Assembly (NCBI GenBank): GCA_016934985.1
Contig: JAFGRU010000056.1
Span: 1-54,605, forward strand
DNA: 54,605 nucleotides
Source of the DNA: Deltaproteobacteria bacterium
GTDB taxonomy: Bacteria > Desulfobacterota > Desulfuromonadia > Desulfuromonadales > JAAYDE01
Direction: 5' to 3'
Shown here: positions 24,682-33,995 of the stretch, one piece after another
Position numbering within the stretch: position 1 is the first letter of the stretch
How the letters are laid out: every line of letters starts with the position of its first letter
The notes under the pieces: model-generated
What the model was told of the DNA's origin: nothing
Database searches by the model: none
What the model saw: the letters and a program-made list of their open reading frames with translations, nothing else
Program-made: the position numbers and the translations under genes

Positions 24682-26004
24682 TCAAACCTTCCTTCTCTTA
24701 GCTAAAATGGCACCTTTTGCCTGCCGCAGACTCTGGATAAGAGGGATCCTGGCAGGACAAATATACGTACAGCACCCACATTCAATACAATCCATTGCGT
24801 TGAGCTTTTCAGCCTCATCAAACATACTATTGCGCGCCATAGTGGCGATTTCTGTCGGCATGATGAAAGCCGGGCAGGCACGAACGCAATTCCCACATCT
24901 TACACAAGGACCTTCAGGCTCTTTTAAAACCTGATCTTCCGCAAACAGCAATACGCCGGAGGTCCCCCGGGTAGCCGGCACGTCCAGGGAAACGGCAGCC
25001 ATACCCATCATCGGCCCACCCTGAATAACCTTGCCCAGATCTCCTTTGATGCCACCACAGAATTCAACCAGCTTGGAAAGAGGCTGGCCGATTTTAATCT
25101 TGAGGTTTTTCGGTTCGGCAATGGCCGCGCCGGAAACGGTAGCGATCCTTTCAATCAGTGGAATGCCTTTGCGAACGGCATCATTCACAGCAGCAGCGGT
25201 TCCAACATTTTGAACAACAACACCACAATCCATAGGCAACCCACCGGAAGGAACTTCGCGACCAGTCAGCGCAAAGATAAGCTGTTTTTCAGCTCCCTGG
25301 GGATACTGTACCTTGAGGGCGCCAACTTCAACACCCTTGCCCGCACAGGCATTGGTCATGGTTTCAATAGCGTCGGGCTTGTTGGCTTCAATACCGATAA
25401 TTGCCTTGTCAACGCCGAGAACCTTCTTAAGGATCAAAATGCCCTCGACAATACTTTCCGGGTCCTCCAGCATGAGGCGATCATCAGCCGTCAGGTAAGG
25501 CTCGCACTCGACACCGTTGAGAATCAGGTATTCAATCTTTTTGTCTTCGGGCGGGCTGAGTTTGACGTGAGTCGGGAAGGTCGCTCCACCCATACCTACA
25601 ATGCCGGCGTCCTTGATCTTGTCCTTGATTTCGTCCGGAGTCATGGTATCCGGATCACCACCGACAAGGCCTTCATCCCAGGCATCCTCACCGTCTGCCT
25701 TGATGACAACGGCGGGAAGCATGGTGCCGGCGCTGGCGATGCGAGGTTCGACAGCAATGACCTCACCGGAAGTCGAAGCATGAATCGGTACCGAAACAAA
25801 GCCCTTGGGCGTTCCGATGACCTGCCCCTTTTTGACAAGATCGCCCTTCTTTACACAGGCTTCCGCCGGTGCACCGATGTGCTGGGAAAGATGGATTACA
25901 AGTTCGTCGCCTTCAGCCAAAGGGCAAACTTCAATTGCCTTTTTGTCTGACCACTTTTTGTTGTCGGGGGGATGCAGCCCCCCTCGGAATGTTTTCAATT
26001 CCAT
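24682..26004 (-). CDS. rnfC: Rnf complex subunit C (NADH/FMN/4Fe-4S)
   Basis: 440 aa from ATG 26004 (GAGG 8 bases upstream); the frame is open further to a TTG at 26028. N-terminal part MELKTFRGGLHPPDNKKW, then the NADH/FMN domain (GIVGMGGATFPTHVKL, LILNGVECEPYLTAD). Two 4Fe-4S motifs follow near the C-terminus (CVRCGNCVRACP and CIECGCCTYICP). It is the NAD-reacting soluble subunit. The C-terminal extension of E. coli RsxC is absent, as in other anaerobes. Confidence 0.96.
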   Translation of the reverse strand: MELKTFRGGLHPPDNKKWSDKKAIEVCPLAEGDELVIHLSQHIGAPAEACVKKGDLVKKGQVIGTPKGFVSVPIHASTSGEVIAVEPRIASAGTMLPAVVIKADGEDAWDEGLVGGDPDTMTPDEIKDKIKDAGIVGMGGATFPTHVKLSPPEDKKIEYLILNGVECEPYLTADDRLMLEDPESIVEGILILKKVLGVDKAIIGIEANKPDAIETMTNACAGKGVEVGALKVQYPQGAEKQLIFALTGREVPSGGLPMDCGVVVQNVGTAAAVNDAVRKGIPLIERIATVSGAAIAEPKNLKIKIGQPLSKLVEFCGGIKGDLGKVIQGGPMMGMAAVSLDVPATRGTSGVLLFAEDQVLKEPEGPCVRCGNCVRACPAFIMPTEIATMARNSMFDEAEKLNAMDCIECGCCTYICPARIPLIQSLRQAKGAILAKRRKV

Positions 26005-26087
26005 GCTCATTTCCTCTATTAAAGACAAGAAGGTTAAAAAAATATCCTTCTACCTGAAAACAACTTTCAAAACAATATCAACAACGG

Positions 26088-26909
26088 TCAGGGCTGAAAG
26101 GAACTCCCCTCAGGATAACCCTCGGCAAAGTCACGAATGCACTTGGTCGGGCATTTTTCCATGCCGGCCTTGGCTTTCTCATGATCATAAGTGTCGTAGG
26201 TAACATGTGCGAGGAAGTTATCAATGGCATAGACCTCTTCAGCGGTCTTTTTACAGAGCGTGCAGCCGATGCAACCGACCTGGCAGTACTTCTTGACTGC
26301 AGGCCCTTTGTCGTGGCTGTTACAAAGAACGCTTACGGTAGCACTTTTGGGGACCATGGTGATAACATTGCGGGGACAGGCCGAAACACATTTTTTACAA
26401 CCGACGCACTTTTCCCGGTTAATAACCGCCAAGCCTTCAGCAGTGATCTCAATGGCACCAAAGGGACAGGCAACCATGCAATCGCCCAATCCGAGGCAGC
26501 CGCCGGGGCAGGCTTTGGGACCACCAGCCAGCATCTGCGCAGAAGCGCAGGTCTGGATCCCAAGATATTTGTATTTGTTCTGGGCTTTCTGGTTATCACC
26601 CTGGCAGTTTACAACAGCGACCATGGGTTCGGCGGATGCCGCCTCAACACCCATAATTTCGGCAATTTTTGCCGTCACGCTGCTCCCACCGGGAGAACAG
26701 GCCGAAGGATCCGCTTCGCCGGCAACAACAGCTTTGGCAAAGCCACCGCAACCCGGGAACCCGCATGCACCACAGTTTGCACCCGGCAACACCTCAAGGA
26801 TCGCCTCTTCCTTCGGATCAACTTCAACCGCGAATTTCTTCGCCGCGAGGCCCAGAATTACTGCAGCCCCCAACCCTATTCCACCAAGACTAATTACAGC
26901 AGAGATCAT
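26088..26909 (-). CDS. rnfB: Rnf complex subunit B (ferredoxin-interacting Fe-S protein)
   Basis: 273 aa: an N-terminal membrane anchor (LGGIGLGAAVILGLAA), a Fe-S domain GANCGACGFPGCGGFAKAV, then Cys-rich ferredoxin-like modules (CPGGCLGLGDCMVACP, CVGCKKCVSACP, CQVGCIGCTLCKK). This is the long, cluster-rich RnfB type of anaerobes. It accepts electrons from reduced ferredoxin. AAAAGGGA upstream serves as SD. The 83 bp before rnfC hold nothing else. Confidence 0.96.
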   Translation of the reverse strand: MISAVISLGGIGLGAAVILGLAAKKFAVEVDPKEEAILEVLPGANCGACGFPGCGGFAKAVVAGEADPSACSPGGSSVTAKIAEIMGVEAASAEPMVAVVNCQGDNQKAQNKYKYLGIQTCASAQMLAGGPKACPGGCLGLGDCMVACPFGAIEITAEGLAVINREKCVGCKKCVSACPRNVITMVPKSATVSVLCNSHDKGPAVKKYCQVGCIGCTLCKKTAEEVYAIDNFLAHVTYDTYDHEKAKAGMEKCPTKCIRDFAEGYPEGSSFQP

Positions 26910-26942
26910 TGAAATTTCCCTTTTCGTAAATGGCCAAACTAA

Positions 26943-27524
26943 TTAACCTTTTACCAGACCAGCAAAGCCCATGAACGCCAGTGACAGCAAACCGGCAGTG
27001 AGAAACGCGATGGGCAAGCCCTTGAAACATTTGGGTACCGGAGCAAGGTCAACCCGTTCACGAATCCCTGCCATAAGAACCATGGCCAAGGTAAAGCCAA
27101 GGGCAGCTGCAATAGCAAACAGGATACTTTCAAGAAAGGAATAACCTATTTGAATATTCAGAACGGCAAGACCAAGCACCGCGCAGTTGGTAGTAATCAG
27201 GGGGAGAAAAATACCGAGGGACTGGTAGAGGACGGGGCTGGTTTTCTGGATTATCATCTCCACCAACTGAACCAAAGACGCTATAACCAGAATGAAAGCA
27301 ATCGTTTGAAGGTACTCGATCCCGAAAGGCATCAGGATGAAATACTGAATGACCCAAGTAACAATTGCGGCAACGGTCATAACAAAGGTAACCGCCGCGC
27401 CCATGCCGACGGCCGTGTCAACTTTCTTGGTAACCCCCATGAAAGGGCAAAGGCCCAAAAATCTGGCCAGAACGAAGTTGTTGACAAGGATTGCACTAAC
27501 CACGATAACAAAAAAATCTCCCAT
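26943..27524 (-). CDS. rnfA: Rnf complex subunit A (integral membrane)
   Basis: 193 aa with the start at the internal ATG 27524 ([20 protein letters not shown]). GGAG lies 6 bases upstream of it and the length then equals that of E. coli RsxA; the ATG at 27536 has no SD. Six membrane helices; conserved [14 protein letters not shown] with the cluster Cys. First gene of the operon, about 45 bases after the predicted transcription start. Confidence 0.95.
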   Translation of the reverse strand: MGDFFVIVVSAILVNNFVLARFLGLCPFMGVTKKVDTAVGMGAAVTFVMTVAAIVTWVIQYFILMPFGIEYLQTIAFILVIASLVQLVEMIIQKTSPVLYQSLGIFLPLITTNCAVLGLAVLNIQIGYSFLESILFAIAAALGFTLAMVLMAGIRERVDLAPVPKCFKGLPIAFLTAGLLSLAFMGFAGLVKG

Positions 27525-27576
27525 GCCGGACTCCATTTTATTTTGTTAATCTACTCTGTCCTTCTACAAGCCGTAG

Positions 27577-27605
27577 TTTATAAACAAGTTTCCTATCAAT
27601 GTCAA
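27577..27605 (-). promoter_or_regulatory. Sigma70 promoter of the rnf operon
   Basis: On the minus strand TTGACA (27605-27600) and TATAAA (27582-27577) are separated by exactly 17 bp. Predicted start near 27570, giving a ~45-nt leader to the rnfA ATG chosen here. Confidence 0.8.
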
Positions 27606-27845
27606 ATTATTTAGGACTGATTTATTTCAAAAATTCCGACAGCCTTTTTCCATAACGGGAAATTTCTGCTATTATCCAAAGCACGGCATTTACCGGTGAG
27701 CCTGCAAGTTGTCTGGTTTTTCGTTTCCGGCCTGGTCCGATGCCTTATACACCTTTGCCAGGCATCAATCCTCAGGGTCGGCAATTGAAGAGCAATGTAA
27801 AAAGAAAAGTGGACCATCCACCTGTGTCACCAAAGAATTGTGTGT
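27606..27845. other. Divergent intergenic region (rnfA / hemL)
   Basis: No gene. It carries the upstream side of the rnf promoter. A plus-strand TATTAT at 27670-27675 could be a -10 for hemL, but no good -35 is seen. No riboswitch or clear operator recognised. Confidence 0.4.
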
Positions 27846-29135
27846 ATGAGAGAAAACAGCGAATCTTTATTCAAAAGCGCTCGCCAGATTATTCCCGGGG
27901 GCGTCAACAGCCCGGTGCGGGCCTATAAAGCGGTTGGCGGCACCCCGCCATTTATTTGCCGGGGTGAGGGTGCTTTTCTTTTCGATGCCGACCAGAACCG
28001 TTATCTGGACTACATCGGCTCCTGGGGACCGATGATTCTTGGCCAGGCCCACCCCGACGTGGTTAAGGCTGTTGCCGAGGCGGCGGCTAAAGGAACCTCT
28101 TTCGGCGCCCCCTGCCCACAGGAGATTGAGCTTGCCCGGCTGATTGTGGACGCCTACCCCCATGTCGAAAAAATCCGCATGGTTTCCTCCGGCACCGAAG
28201 CAACCATGAGCGCCATCCGCCTTGCCAGAGGATTTACCGGGCGGGAAAAAATCATCAAATTCTCAGGCTGTTATCATGGCCACGCCGACTCCCTGCTGGT
28301 CCAGGCCGGCAGCGGTGCCGCAACCCTCGGCGTCCCATCTTCACCGGGGATCCCCAAAAAGTTGGCGGAACAAACTTTGACGGCCAGCTACAACAGCTTA
28401 GATGAGGTACAACAGCTCGTTGACGAGCATGAAAATCAGATTGCCTGCATCATCCTCGAACCGATTGCCGGCAACATGGGCTGTGTCCCTCCCGAGCCCG
28501 GTTTTTTGCAAGGTCTTCGTGAGCTGGCAACGGCCAATGCTATTGTCCTGATCATAGATGAGGTGATGACCGGTTTCCGGGTCGCCTGGGGGGGCGCTCA
28601 AGATCTCTACGGCGTTAACGGGGACCTCGTCTGCCTAGGGAAAATCATTGGCGGCGGCCTCCCCGTGGGAGCATTTGGCGGCAGAGAGGACATCATGAGT
28701 CTGCTCGCTCCTGAAGGCCCTGTTTATCAGGCTGGGACCCTGTCCGGCAACCCCTTGGCCATGTGCGCCGGGATCAGGACCCTGGAACTGGTACGGGATA
28801 TGAGTGTCTATCCGCTTTTAGAAAAAAAGGGCCGCCTGCTGGAAGCAGGCATAACCCCCTATCTTGAAAAATATTCTGACCGCTTGTGTCTGCAGCGCGT
28901 TGGCTCCATGTTCTGCCTCTATTTCACCCCGGGTCCCGTACGTTCCTTCAACGATGCCCTGCTCTGCGATACCCGGGCCTTCTCCCGTTATTTTCATGCC
29001 ATGCTCCAAAAAGGCTTCATGCTGCCGCCTTCACAGTTCGAAGCGAACTTTATCAGCCTTGCTCACAGTGACCGGGAACTGGAAAGAACAGTACTCGCCA
29101 TAGGAGAATCTTTGCGGGAAATTTTCAGCGTTTAA
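27846..29135 (+). CDS. hemL: Glutamate-1-semialdehyde 2,1-aminomutase
   Basis: 429 aa PLP enzyme of the C5 heme pathway: IPGGVNSPVRAYKAVGG at the N-terminus, SSGTEATMSAIRLARG, the PLP-phosphate region, and LGKIIGGGLPVGAFGG with the Schiff-base Lys (GKIIGGG). It converts glutamate-1-semialdehyde to 5-aminolevulinate. ATG 27846 fits the family better than the GTG at 27840. SD weak (aaagaa). Confidence 0.97.
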   Translation: MRENSESLFKSARQIIPGGVNSPVRAYKAVGGTPPFICRGEGAFLFDADQNRYLDYIGSWGPMILGQAHPDVVKAVAEAAAKGTSFGAPCPQEIELARLIVDAYPHVEKIRMVSSGTEATMSAIRLARGFTGREKIIKFSGCYHGHADSLLVQAGSGAATLGVPSSPGIPKKLAEQTLTASYNSLDEVQQLVDEHENQIACIILEPIAGNMGCVPPEPGFLQGLRELATANAIVLIIDEVMTGFRVAWGGAQDLYGVNGDLVCLGKIIGGGLPVGAFGGREDIMSLLAPEGPVYQAGTLSGNPLAMCAGIRTLELVRDMSVYPLLEKKGRLLEAGITPYLEKYSDRLCLQRVGSMFCLYFTPGPVRSFNDALLCDTRAFSRYFHAMLQKGFMLPPSQFEANFISLAHSDRELERTVLAIGESLREIFSV

Positions 29136-29172
29136 AGGGCCTTTCCAGGGGGACTCCGGAGCCAAAAACCGG

Positions 29173-29201
29173 TTGACAGAGACTGACCCCTGTGTTATTT
29201 A
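29173..29201 (+). promoter_or_regulatory. Sigma70 promoter of the F0 (atp) operon
   Basis: TTGACA (29173-29178), 17-bp spacer, TATTTA (29196-29201). Predicted start near 29208, about 30 bases before the first gene. It lies between hemL and atpZ, so the F0 operon need not depend on hemL read-through. Confidence 0.75.
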
Positions 29202-29238
29202 GACTTCGCTTGTTCCCTTATATATATGCATACTCCGG

Positions 29239-29508
29239 ATGGGTGAAGACAGACAGAGATTAATCAGATCCTTGGGTTTTTTGTCCAGCCTCGGAATATC
29301 CATGGTCGCCGCTACTTTAATCGGCCTGGCCATGGGGTACTACCTGGATAAATGGCTCGAAACCCCTCCCTGGTTCACCCTGGTATTTCTGGTTTTGGGC
29401 ATCATAGCCGGGTTCCGCAACATTTATATCCTGACCGGGAGGGAGCTGAAACGCCAGCGGGAATCGAATAACAACGAGGACAATAGCCCGAAGAGTGAAA
29501 ATAAATGA
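29239..29508 (+). CDS. atpZ: AtpZ/AtpI-type small ATP synthase accessory protein
   Basis: 89 aa with two membrane helices (SLGISMVAATLIGLAMGYYLD and FTLVFLVLGIIAGFRNIYIL). This is the 'AtpZ' small hydrophobic protein that precedes F0 genes and is linked to Mg2+ handling and c-ring assembly. The polar tail is Asn/Glu/Lys-rich. It overlaps the next gene by 14 bases. SD weak. Confidence 0.8.
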   Translation: MGEDRQRLIRSLGFLSSLGISMVAATLIGLAMGYYLDKWLETPPWFTLVFLVLGIIAGFRNIYILTGRELKRQRESNNNEDNSPKSENK

Positions 29509-29857
29509 GGAACAGTTATTAGGCGAAATTGCGAAGCAGAATTTCGTCATATTCCTGGTTCTTGTCGGACTGAGTCTCTTCTGGATGTCTTTAAGCGTGA
29601 CTTTGGGTGTTATCACCGGCGGACTGATTTCTGTCGGTGGATATGCCTGGTTGCACAGATCAGTCAAAAAGATGATCAACAATCCGAACCGTCGCTCCGC
29701 CCGCAAGCTCCAATGGTCTTACGTTTTTCGCCTGATTGCCATCGGTGTGGCCCTTTTTCTGGTCCTCGCCGTGCTGAAAGTCAATCCGGTGGCTTTGTGC
29801 TTTGGTCTTTCAGTTGTCGTTCTCAGCATTATTGCAGCAACGCTGAGATCCATTTAA
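29495..29857 (+). CDS. atpI: ATP synthase subunit I (c-ring assembly factor)
   Basis: 120 aa with four membrane helices, matching the ATP synthase I chain family: an N-terminal [19 protein letters not shown] pair, a basic loop ([15 protein letters not shown]), then two more helices. It assists c-ring assembly. GTG start overlapping atpZ, suggesting translational coupling. Confidence 0.75.
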   Translation: MKINEEQLLGEIAKQNFVIFLVLVGLSLFWMSLSVTLGVITGGLISVGGYAWLHRSVKKMINNPNRRSARKLQWSYVFRLIAIGVALFLVLAVLKVNPVALCFGLSVVVLSIIAATLRSI

Positions 29858-29876
29858 AACCGGGGAGATTTTGACA

Positions 29877-30551
29877 ATGGTACATCCCTTTCTCTTCCTT
29901 GATTGGTTAGCTGAGCAAGCCAACATTCATCTTGGCAGCCACGTTACCTATGCCTGGCTGGCCATGCTCATTCTCATTGTTCTGGCTTTTCTTGCATCTC
30001 GCGGGATCAAAGAACGCCCAAGCGGTCTTCAGAATTTTATGGAAGCTGTGATCGGCGGCCTTGAAAAATTCATCGAAGAAACCATGGGCCCTAAAGGACT
30101 TAATTATTTTCCGCTTCTGGCAACCCTGGCTCTCTTCATCCTGACCTGCAACCTCATCGCCCTGATACCCAGCTTCTATCCGCCGACCGCCAATCTCAAC
30201 ACCAACGCGGCCATGGCTCTGACCGTTTTTGCCGCTACCCACTTTATCGGTTTCAAGGAACATGGCGTCGGCTACCTGAAACATTTCACGGGGCCCATTC
30301 TGCCCCTCGCCCCCCTGATTTTCATTATCGAGATGATCGGCCACATTGCCCGTCCGGTATCCCTGTCATTGCGTCTCTTCGGCAACATGTATGGGCACGA
30401 AGTCGTTCTGATGATTTTTCTGTTTCTGGCTCCCATTCTGGTGCCGATTCCCATGATGTTTCTCGGCATCCTGGTGGCGTTTATCCAGACTTTCGTGTTC
30501 ACCCTGTTGGCAATGATTTACATCGCAGGGGCTTTGGAAGAAGCACATTAA
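29877..30551 (+). CDS. atpB: ATP synthase F0 subunit a
   Basis: 224 aa. Contains the family signature [16 protein letters not shown] with the essential Arg, the C-terminal [18 protein letters not shown], and about five to six helices. It forms the ion half-channels with the c ring. Start at ATG 29877 with GGGGAG 9 bases upstream; the frame also has a TTG at 29871 that is too close to the SD. Confidence 0.96.
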   Translation: MVHPFLFLDWLAEQANIHLGSHVTYAWLAMLILIVLAFLASRGIKERPSGLQNFMEAVIGGLEKFIEETMGPKGLNYFPLLATLALFILTCNLIALIPSFYPPTANLNTNAAMALTVFAATHFIGFKEHGVGYLKHFTGPILPLAPLIFIIEMIGHIARPVSLSLRLFGNMYGHEVVLMIFLFLAPILVPIPMMFLGILVAFIQTFVFTLLAMIYIAGALEEAH

Positions 30552-30616
30552 TCCGTTAATTTAATAAGGCCTATATTATTTAGGACCAATTAACAAAGGA
30601 AAAGGAGAGTAGGACT

Positions 30617-30895
30617 ATGGAATTTTTTAAGTGGTGTATGATCGCAGCAGGTTTTGGTATGGCAATCGGGGCAGCTTTTACCGGTATCGCACAGGGTCTG
30701 GCTATCAAAAGCGCCGTTGAAGGCGTTGCCCGCAATCCCGGCGCAGGCGGTAAAGTCATGACCACCATGATGATCGGTCTGGCAATGATCGAGTCTCTGG
30801 CAATTTACGTTTTCGTTGTTGCCATGATCATTCTCTTCGCCAACCCCTTCACCGACATCGTGGTCAAACTGGCAGGCGTTGCCACAGGTCAATGA
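30617..30895 (+). CDS. atpE: ATP synthase F0 subunit c
   Basis: 92 aa hairpin of two helices joined by the polar loop ARNPGA. The ion-carrying Glu59 is in MIESLAIYV. Gln26 (GIAQGLA) and Ser60 match positions that ligate Na+ in Na+-type rings, while the following Thr of those rings is Leu61 here. Ion choice is therefore open. An SD (aaaggaga) precedes the ATG. Subunit b and all F1 genes are absent, so they must lie elsewhere. Confidence 0.97.
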   Translation: MEFFKWCMIAAGFGMAIGAAFTGIAQGLAIKSAVEGVARNPGAGGKVMTTMMIGLAMIESLAIYVFVVAMIILFANPFTDIVVKLAGVATGQ

Positions 30896-30920
30896 TTCAC
30901 TGAAAATAAATACATAAAAA

Positions 30921-30951
30921 AAGGATGCCTTTTTCAAGGCATCCTTTTTTT
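30921..30951. terminator. Bidirectional terminator between atpE and MscS gene
   Basis: AAGGATGCCTT (30921-30931), loop TTTC, AAGGCATCCTT (30936-30946), with A-run before and T-run after. It serves atpE, and on the minus strand the MscS gene, whose stop codon lies in the T-run. Confidence 0.92.
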
Positions 30952-33541
30952 ATTCTCCTCCGCCCTCAATGCCCCTGTTCTCCAAACTGTCGGCAGTTTT
31001 GCCGGTTTTTGATTCGCTTTTCGCCTTCTTAGGTTTCTCTTTCTCATCAGATTCCGCAGCAGGCTCCGAGGAAACCTGACGAGGCAGCTTCCAGCCTATC
31101 AGGGCGTGCCCCGCTTTTTCATCCACCGAGCGTAAATGCAGATCCCGCTGTGGGAAGGGGATTTCGACTCCTTCTTCTTTGAATCGCAGATTGACGGCCC
31201 TTCCGAGGTCGCTTTTCACCAGCAACCGAATATTGATATCACCAACATAGACGCGCAGCTCAAAATCGAGAGAGCTTTCCCCGAATCCTGTGAATATGGC
31301 ATAGGGAGGCGGCTCCTTCAAAACACTGCCGTGATTTCTGCCCACCTCTTCAAGAATCCCCAGAACCTTCTCGATATCCGTTCCATAGGCAACCCCGACC
31401 GGCAGAACGATCCTGCTTGCAGAGGAGGAAAGGGTCCAGTTAACTACAGCCTCGGAGACCAGTTGGGAATTGGGGACAATGACTTCTGAGCGATCATAGG
31501 TTTCCACCACCGTCGAACGCAAGCCGATGCGGTTGACCGTCCCCCACTCTCCCTGAAAAACGATGACATCACCAACGGTAATGGGCCTCTCAAAAAGAAG
31601 GATAAGTCCGCTGACAAAATTGTTGACGATATTCTGGAGACCGAAACCGATACCAATACCAAAGGCGCCGGCCAAAACGGCAAAATTCTGCAGATTGAGC
31701 CCTAACGCACTAAGAGCCAGGAGAAAACCCACCAGAACCAATGAGTAATGGACCAGTTTTTTTACCAGATCCTTGACTCCCCGGCTTACCTTTTTTTTGG
31801 GGAAAACCTCTTTGTCGAAAAACAGACCGAGAGCCCAGGACACTACCATGGAGAGGTAAAGGAACAGGAACGCCAAAAACAACATGGAGAGTGAAAGGTC
31901 GACACTGCCGACGCTCACCCGGAACGCCAGGATGCGATTCCAGATTACTCCGACAGAACTGCTGCCCAGCCACATTTTGAGAAGAAAAAGCCCGGCATAG
32001 ACCACCGGGATAATTCGCACCAGGAGTTTGATACGGCCCACAACCTGCTCTTTGACGTTATCCATGAACGAACGGGGAGCAAACTGAACCTTGGTGGCGA
32101 TAAAGGCTATACCGCCCTCAGCAAAGTGAATTCCCATGGAGGTGAAAATCAGAACAAAGACCGTCAATACCGAAGATTCCAGAAGCCAGGATGAACAGGC
32201 AATATAGCCGCCGATCTCAGCCACCAAGGCCGTTGCAAGAATGCCGCTGCCCACCTTAAAAAGCCATGAGGCATTCAACAGACAAGAAACTATGGGGCTT
32301 TTATCCGGCAACGTTTCGACCTTGATTTTTGACATTCGCCATAAAAAGGGAATCCCCACCAGGCAGAGGAAAAACCGGTAAAGCCTGAAAAGAGGTTGGG
32401 GAAAGGAGATCGTCTGGAGAAATACGGTCAAAATGGACAAACCCGCCAGCAGAAAGATCAAAAATATTTTGCGCTTGTCTTTAAGAATATCCGAAACGAT
32501 AAAAGATATGGACGTTGCGGCCACCACCCAGACAACCAGACGCAGCAGAGAAGGGACCCCGGCATAAAGAAAATTGAGGGCGATAAACGAGATAAAAAAG
32601 CCTGTAGCCACGGGGTGTTCGCAGAAAAAGTCCCACTCTTCAATTTCTTTTAACTTGCTGCGAAAACGCATGATAGAAATGGTGAGGATACAAGCGAGGA
32701 CCACCTGAAGGCTGAAAACCCAACTCTGATCCTTGAAATATTTGTCCTCAAGATTTCCCAGGCCACGGTAGCCGACTAAAAACGCCTCCCACAAAGAAGG
32801 CCCGAATTGATTGTAAAACTCAGGGTTATTAAAGGACGGAGCATTCTTGGTGAAAAGGTTCTTGCGGATTTCGCTGAATTGCATCTCAAGCCAAAGGGCA
32901 TGGGCACGATTCTTTTCCTGGAGTGAAGACAATTCCTTCTGGAGGGCAATCAGCGGCCCGAAAGTTTTTCGGCTTTTATTCAAAACTTCGGCAATAGTAT
33001 TTTCCGCCCCCAGAAAGGCCGTTTTTGAAGGGCTCTTGGTAACCTCCCTGCCGGTAACCTGATATTTTTCCTGTAAAACCTTTTTCCACTTTTCCCAATA
33101 GGTTTTTTTCGCCAGCCATTTCTGAGCAATGGCATCAATTTCCGCCAAACGATTTGAGATCTCGGCCAGAAAGTCATCCACAACTTTGCTCTGCTTGTTC
33201 ACTTTGTTGCGGAAAAAAATTATCTGGTCATAAAGAGGGTTAGTGGAGGATTTCACCTCCGCTCCCAGTTTGTTTATTTCCTCCTGTTCTTTTTGTACCG
33301 CTTTACTTCGCTCTTGGAGCCCGGTTACATCCTGCAGGGCAGAGAGTTTGGCTTCCGCAGCAACTGCTTCTTCACTGATGGCTGTAGATCGCGGCAATAT
33401 CTCGGAAACCCCGGGAAAGGTTTCCTCCACAACCTGCTTCACTTCCGCAGCCGGTTCCTCGGCGGCCAGAATAGTGGTATTCAACCCCAAGAGAAACAAA
33501 CATCCAAAAACGATCCATAGTCCGCTGAATTTTCTTCTCAT
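30950..33541 (-). CDS. Large MscS-family mechanosensitive channel
   Basis: 863 aa from ATG 33541 (AGAGGAG just upstream); a TTG at 33559 is less likely. A signal peptide (KFSGLWIVFGCLFLLGL...ILAAEE) is followed by a ~230-residue periplasmic coiled-coil-like region. About ten membrane helices come next, then the MscS core: VLAGAFGIGIGFGLQNIVNN pore helix, FERPITVGDVI and beta domain (VVETYDRSEVIVPNSQLVS). A Lys/Glu-rich tail of ~45 residues ends the protein. The layout is like KefA/MscK-type channels. It releases solutes on hypo-osmotic shock. Confidence 0.9.
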   Translation of the reverse strand: MRRKFSGLWIVFGCLFLLGLNTTILAAEEPAAEVKQVVEETFPGVSEILPRSTAISEEAVAAEAKLSALQDVTGLQERSKAVQKEQEEINKLGAEVKSSTNPLYDQIIFFRNKVNKQSKVVDDFLAEISNRLAEIDAIAQKWLAKKTYWEKWKKVLQEKYQVTGREVTKSPSKTAFLGAENTIAEVLNKSRKTFGPLIALQKELSSLQEKNRAHALWLEMQFSEIRKNLFTKNAPSFNNPEFYNQFGPSLWEAFLVGYRGLGNLEDKYFKDQSWVFSLQVVLACILTISIMRFRSKLKEIEEWDFFCEHPVATGFFISFIALNFLYAGVPSLLRLVVWVVAATSISFIVSDILKDKRKIFLIFLLAGLSILTVFLQTISFPQPLFRLYRFFLCLVGIPFLWRMSKIKVETLPDKSPIVSCLLNASWLFKVGSGILATALVAEIGGYIACSSWLLESSVLTVFVLIFTSMGIHFAEGGIAFIATKVQFAPRSFMDNVKEQVVGRIKLLVRIIPVVYAGLFLLKMWLGSSSVGVIWNRILAFRVSVGSVDLSLSMLFLAFLFLYLSMVVSWALGLFFDKEVFPKKKVSRGVKDLVKKLVHYSLVLVGFLLALSALGLNLQNFAVLAGAFGIGIGFGLQNIVNNFVSGLILLFERPITVGDVIVFQGEWGTVNRIGLRSTVVETYDRSEVIVPNSQLVSEAVVNWTLSSSASRIVLPVGVAYGTDIEKVLGILEEVGRNHGSVLKEPPPYAIFTGFGESSLDFELRVYVGDINIRLLVKSDLGRAVNLRFKEEGVEIPFPQRDLHLRSVDEKAGHALIGWKLPRQVSSEPAAESDEKEKPKKAKSESKTGKTADSLENRGIEGGGE

Positions 33542-33781
33542 TTTCTCCTCTGCAAACAACCTGAGATAGCTCCTGCCATAACGCCAAGCATAACGGTTAT
33601 TCTAACAGCTTTTCGTCACAACGATTGGAGAAAATATCTCCGTATGAAAGGGCCGGCAGTGGTATGTTCTAATATGAGGATTTGCCATGACCACGGCAAG
33701 AAAGAGTTTGGACATATTTTCAGATAAGAAAGATATTTCCAGACATAAGAAACGCTCATCATGCCGCACCCCTGACAACCT
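33542..33781. other. Divergent intergenic region
   Basis: No credible gene; it must hold the MscS-gene promoter. Marks the left edge of the accessory region. Confidence 0.35.
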
Positions 33782-33925
33782 ATGGAAGAAAAAGAACCTT
33801 ACCTGCTTAGCGTCGACCTGGGAATCCGAACGGGCTTCGCCCTCTTCGACCGCCATTGCCGCTTGCATTGGTACCGCTCGCAAAATTTCGGCAACCGCGG
33901 CCGGTTGAACAATCCCGAGCGCATT

Positions 33926-33967
33926 CCCCCTGCTAGGCGTCAGCCAGCGGGCGGGTCTAGCGAGGGG
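33926..33967. repeat. Left-end imperfect hairpin of the TnpB element
   Basis: CCCCCTGCTAG (33926-33936) can pair imperfectly with CTAGCGAGGGG (33957-33967). Subterminal hairpins of this type are the recognition structures for Y1 transposases. Confidence 0.55.
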
Positions 33968-33995
33968 ACTTTGGGTTTTAGCAGGTGATTTTACT

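Noticed and set aside
27840-27845. GTG start for hemL
   Set aside because: The ATG two codons later matches the family N-terminus and neither has a strong SD.
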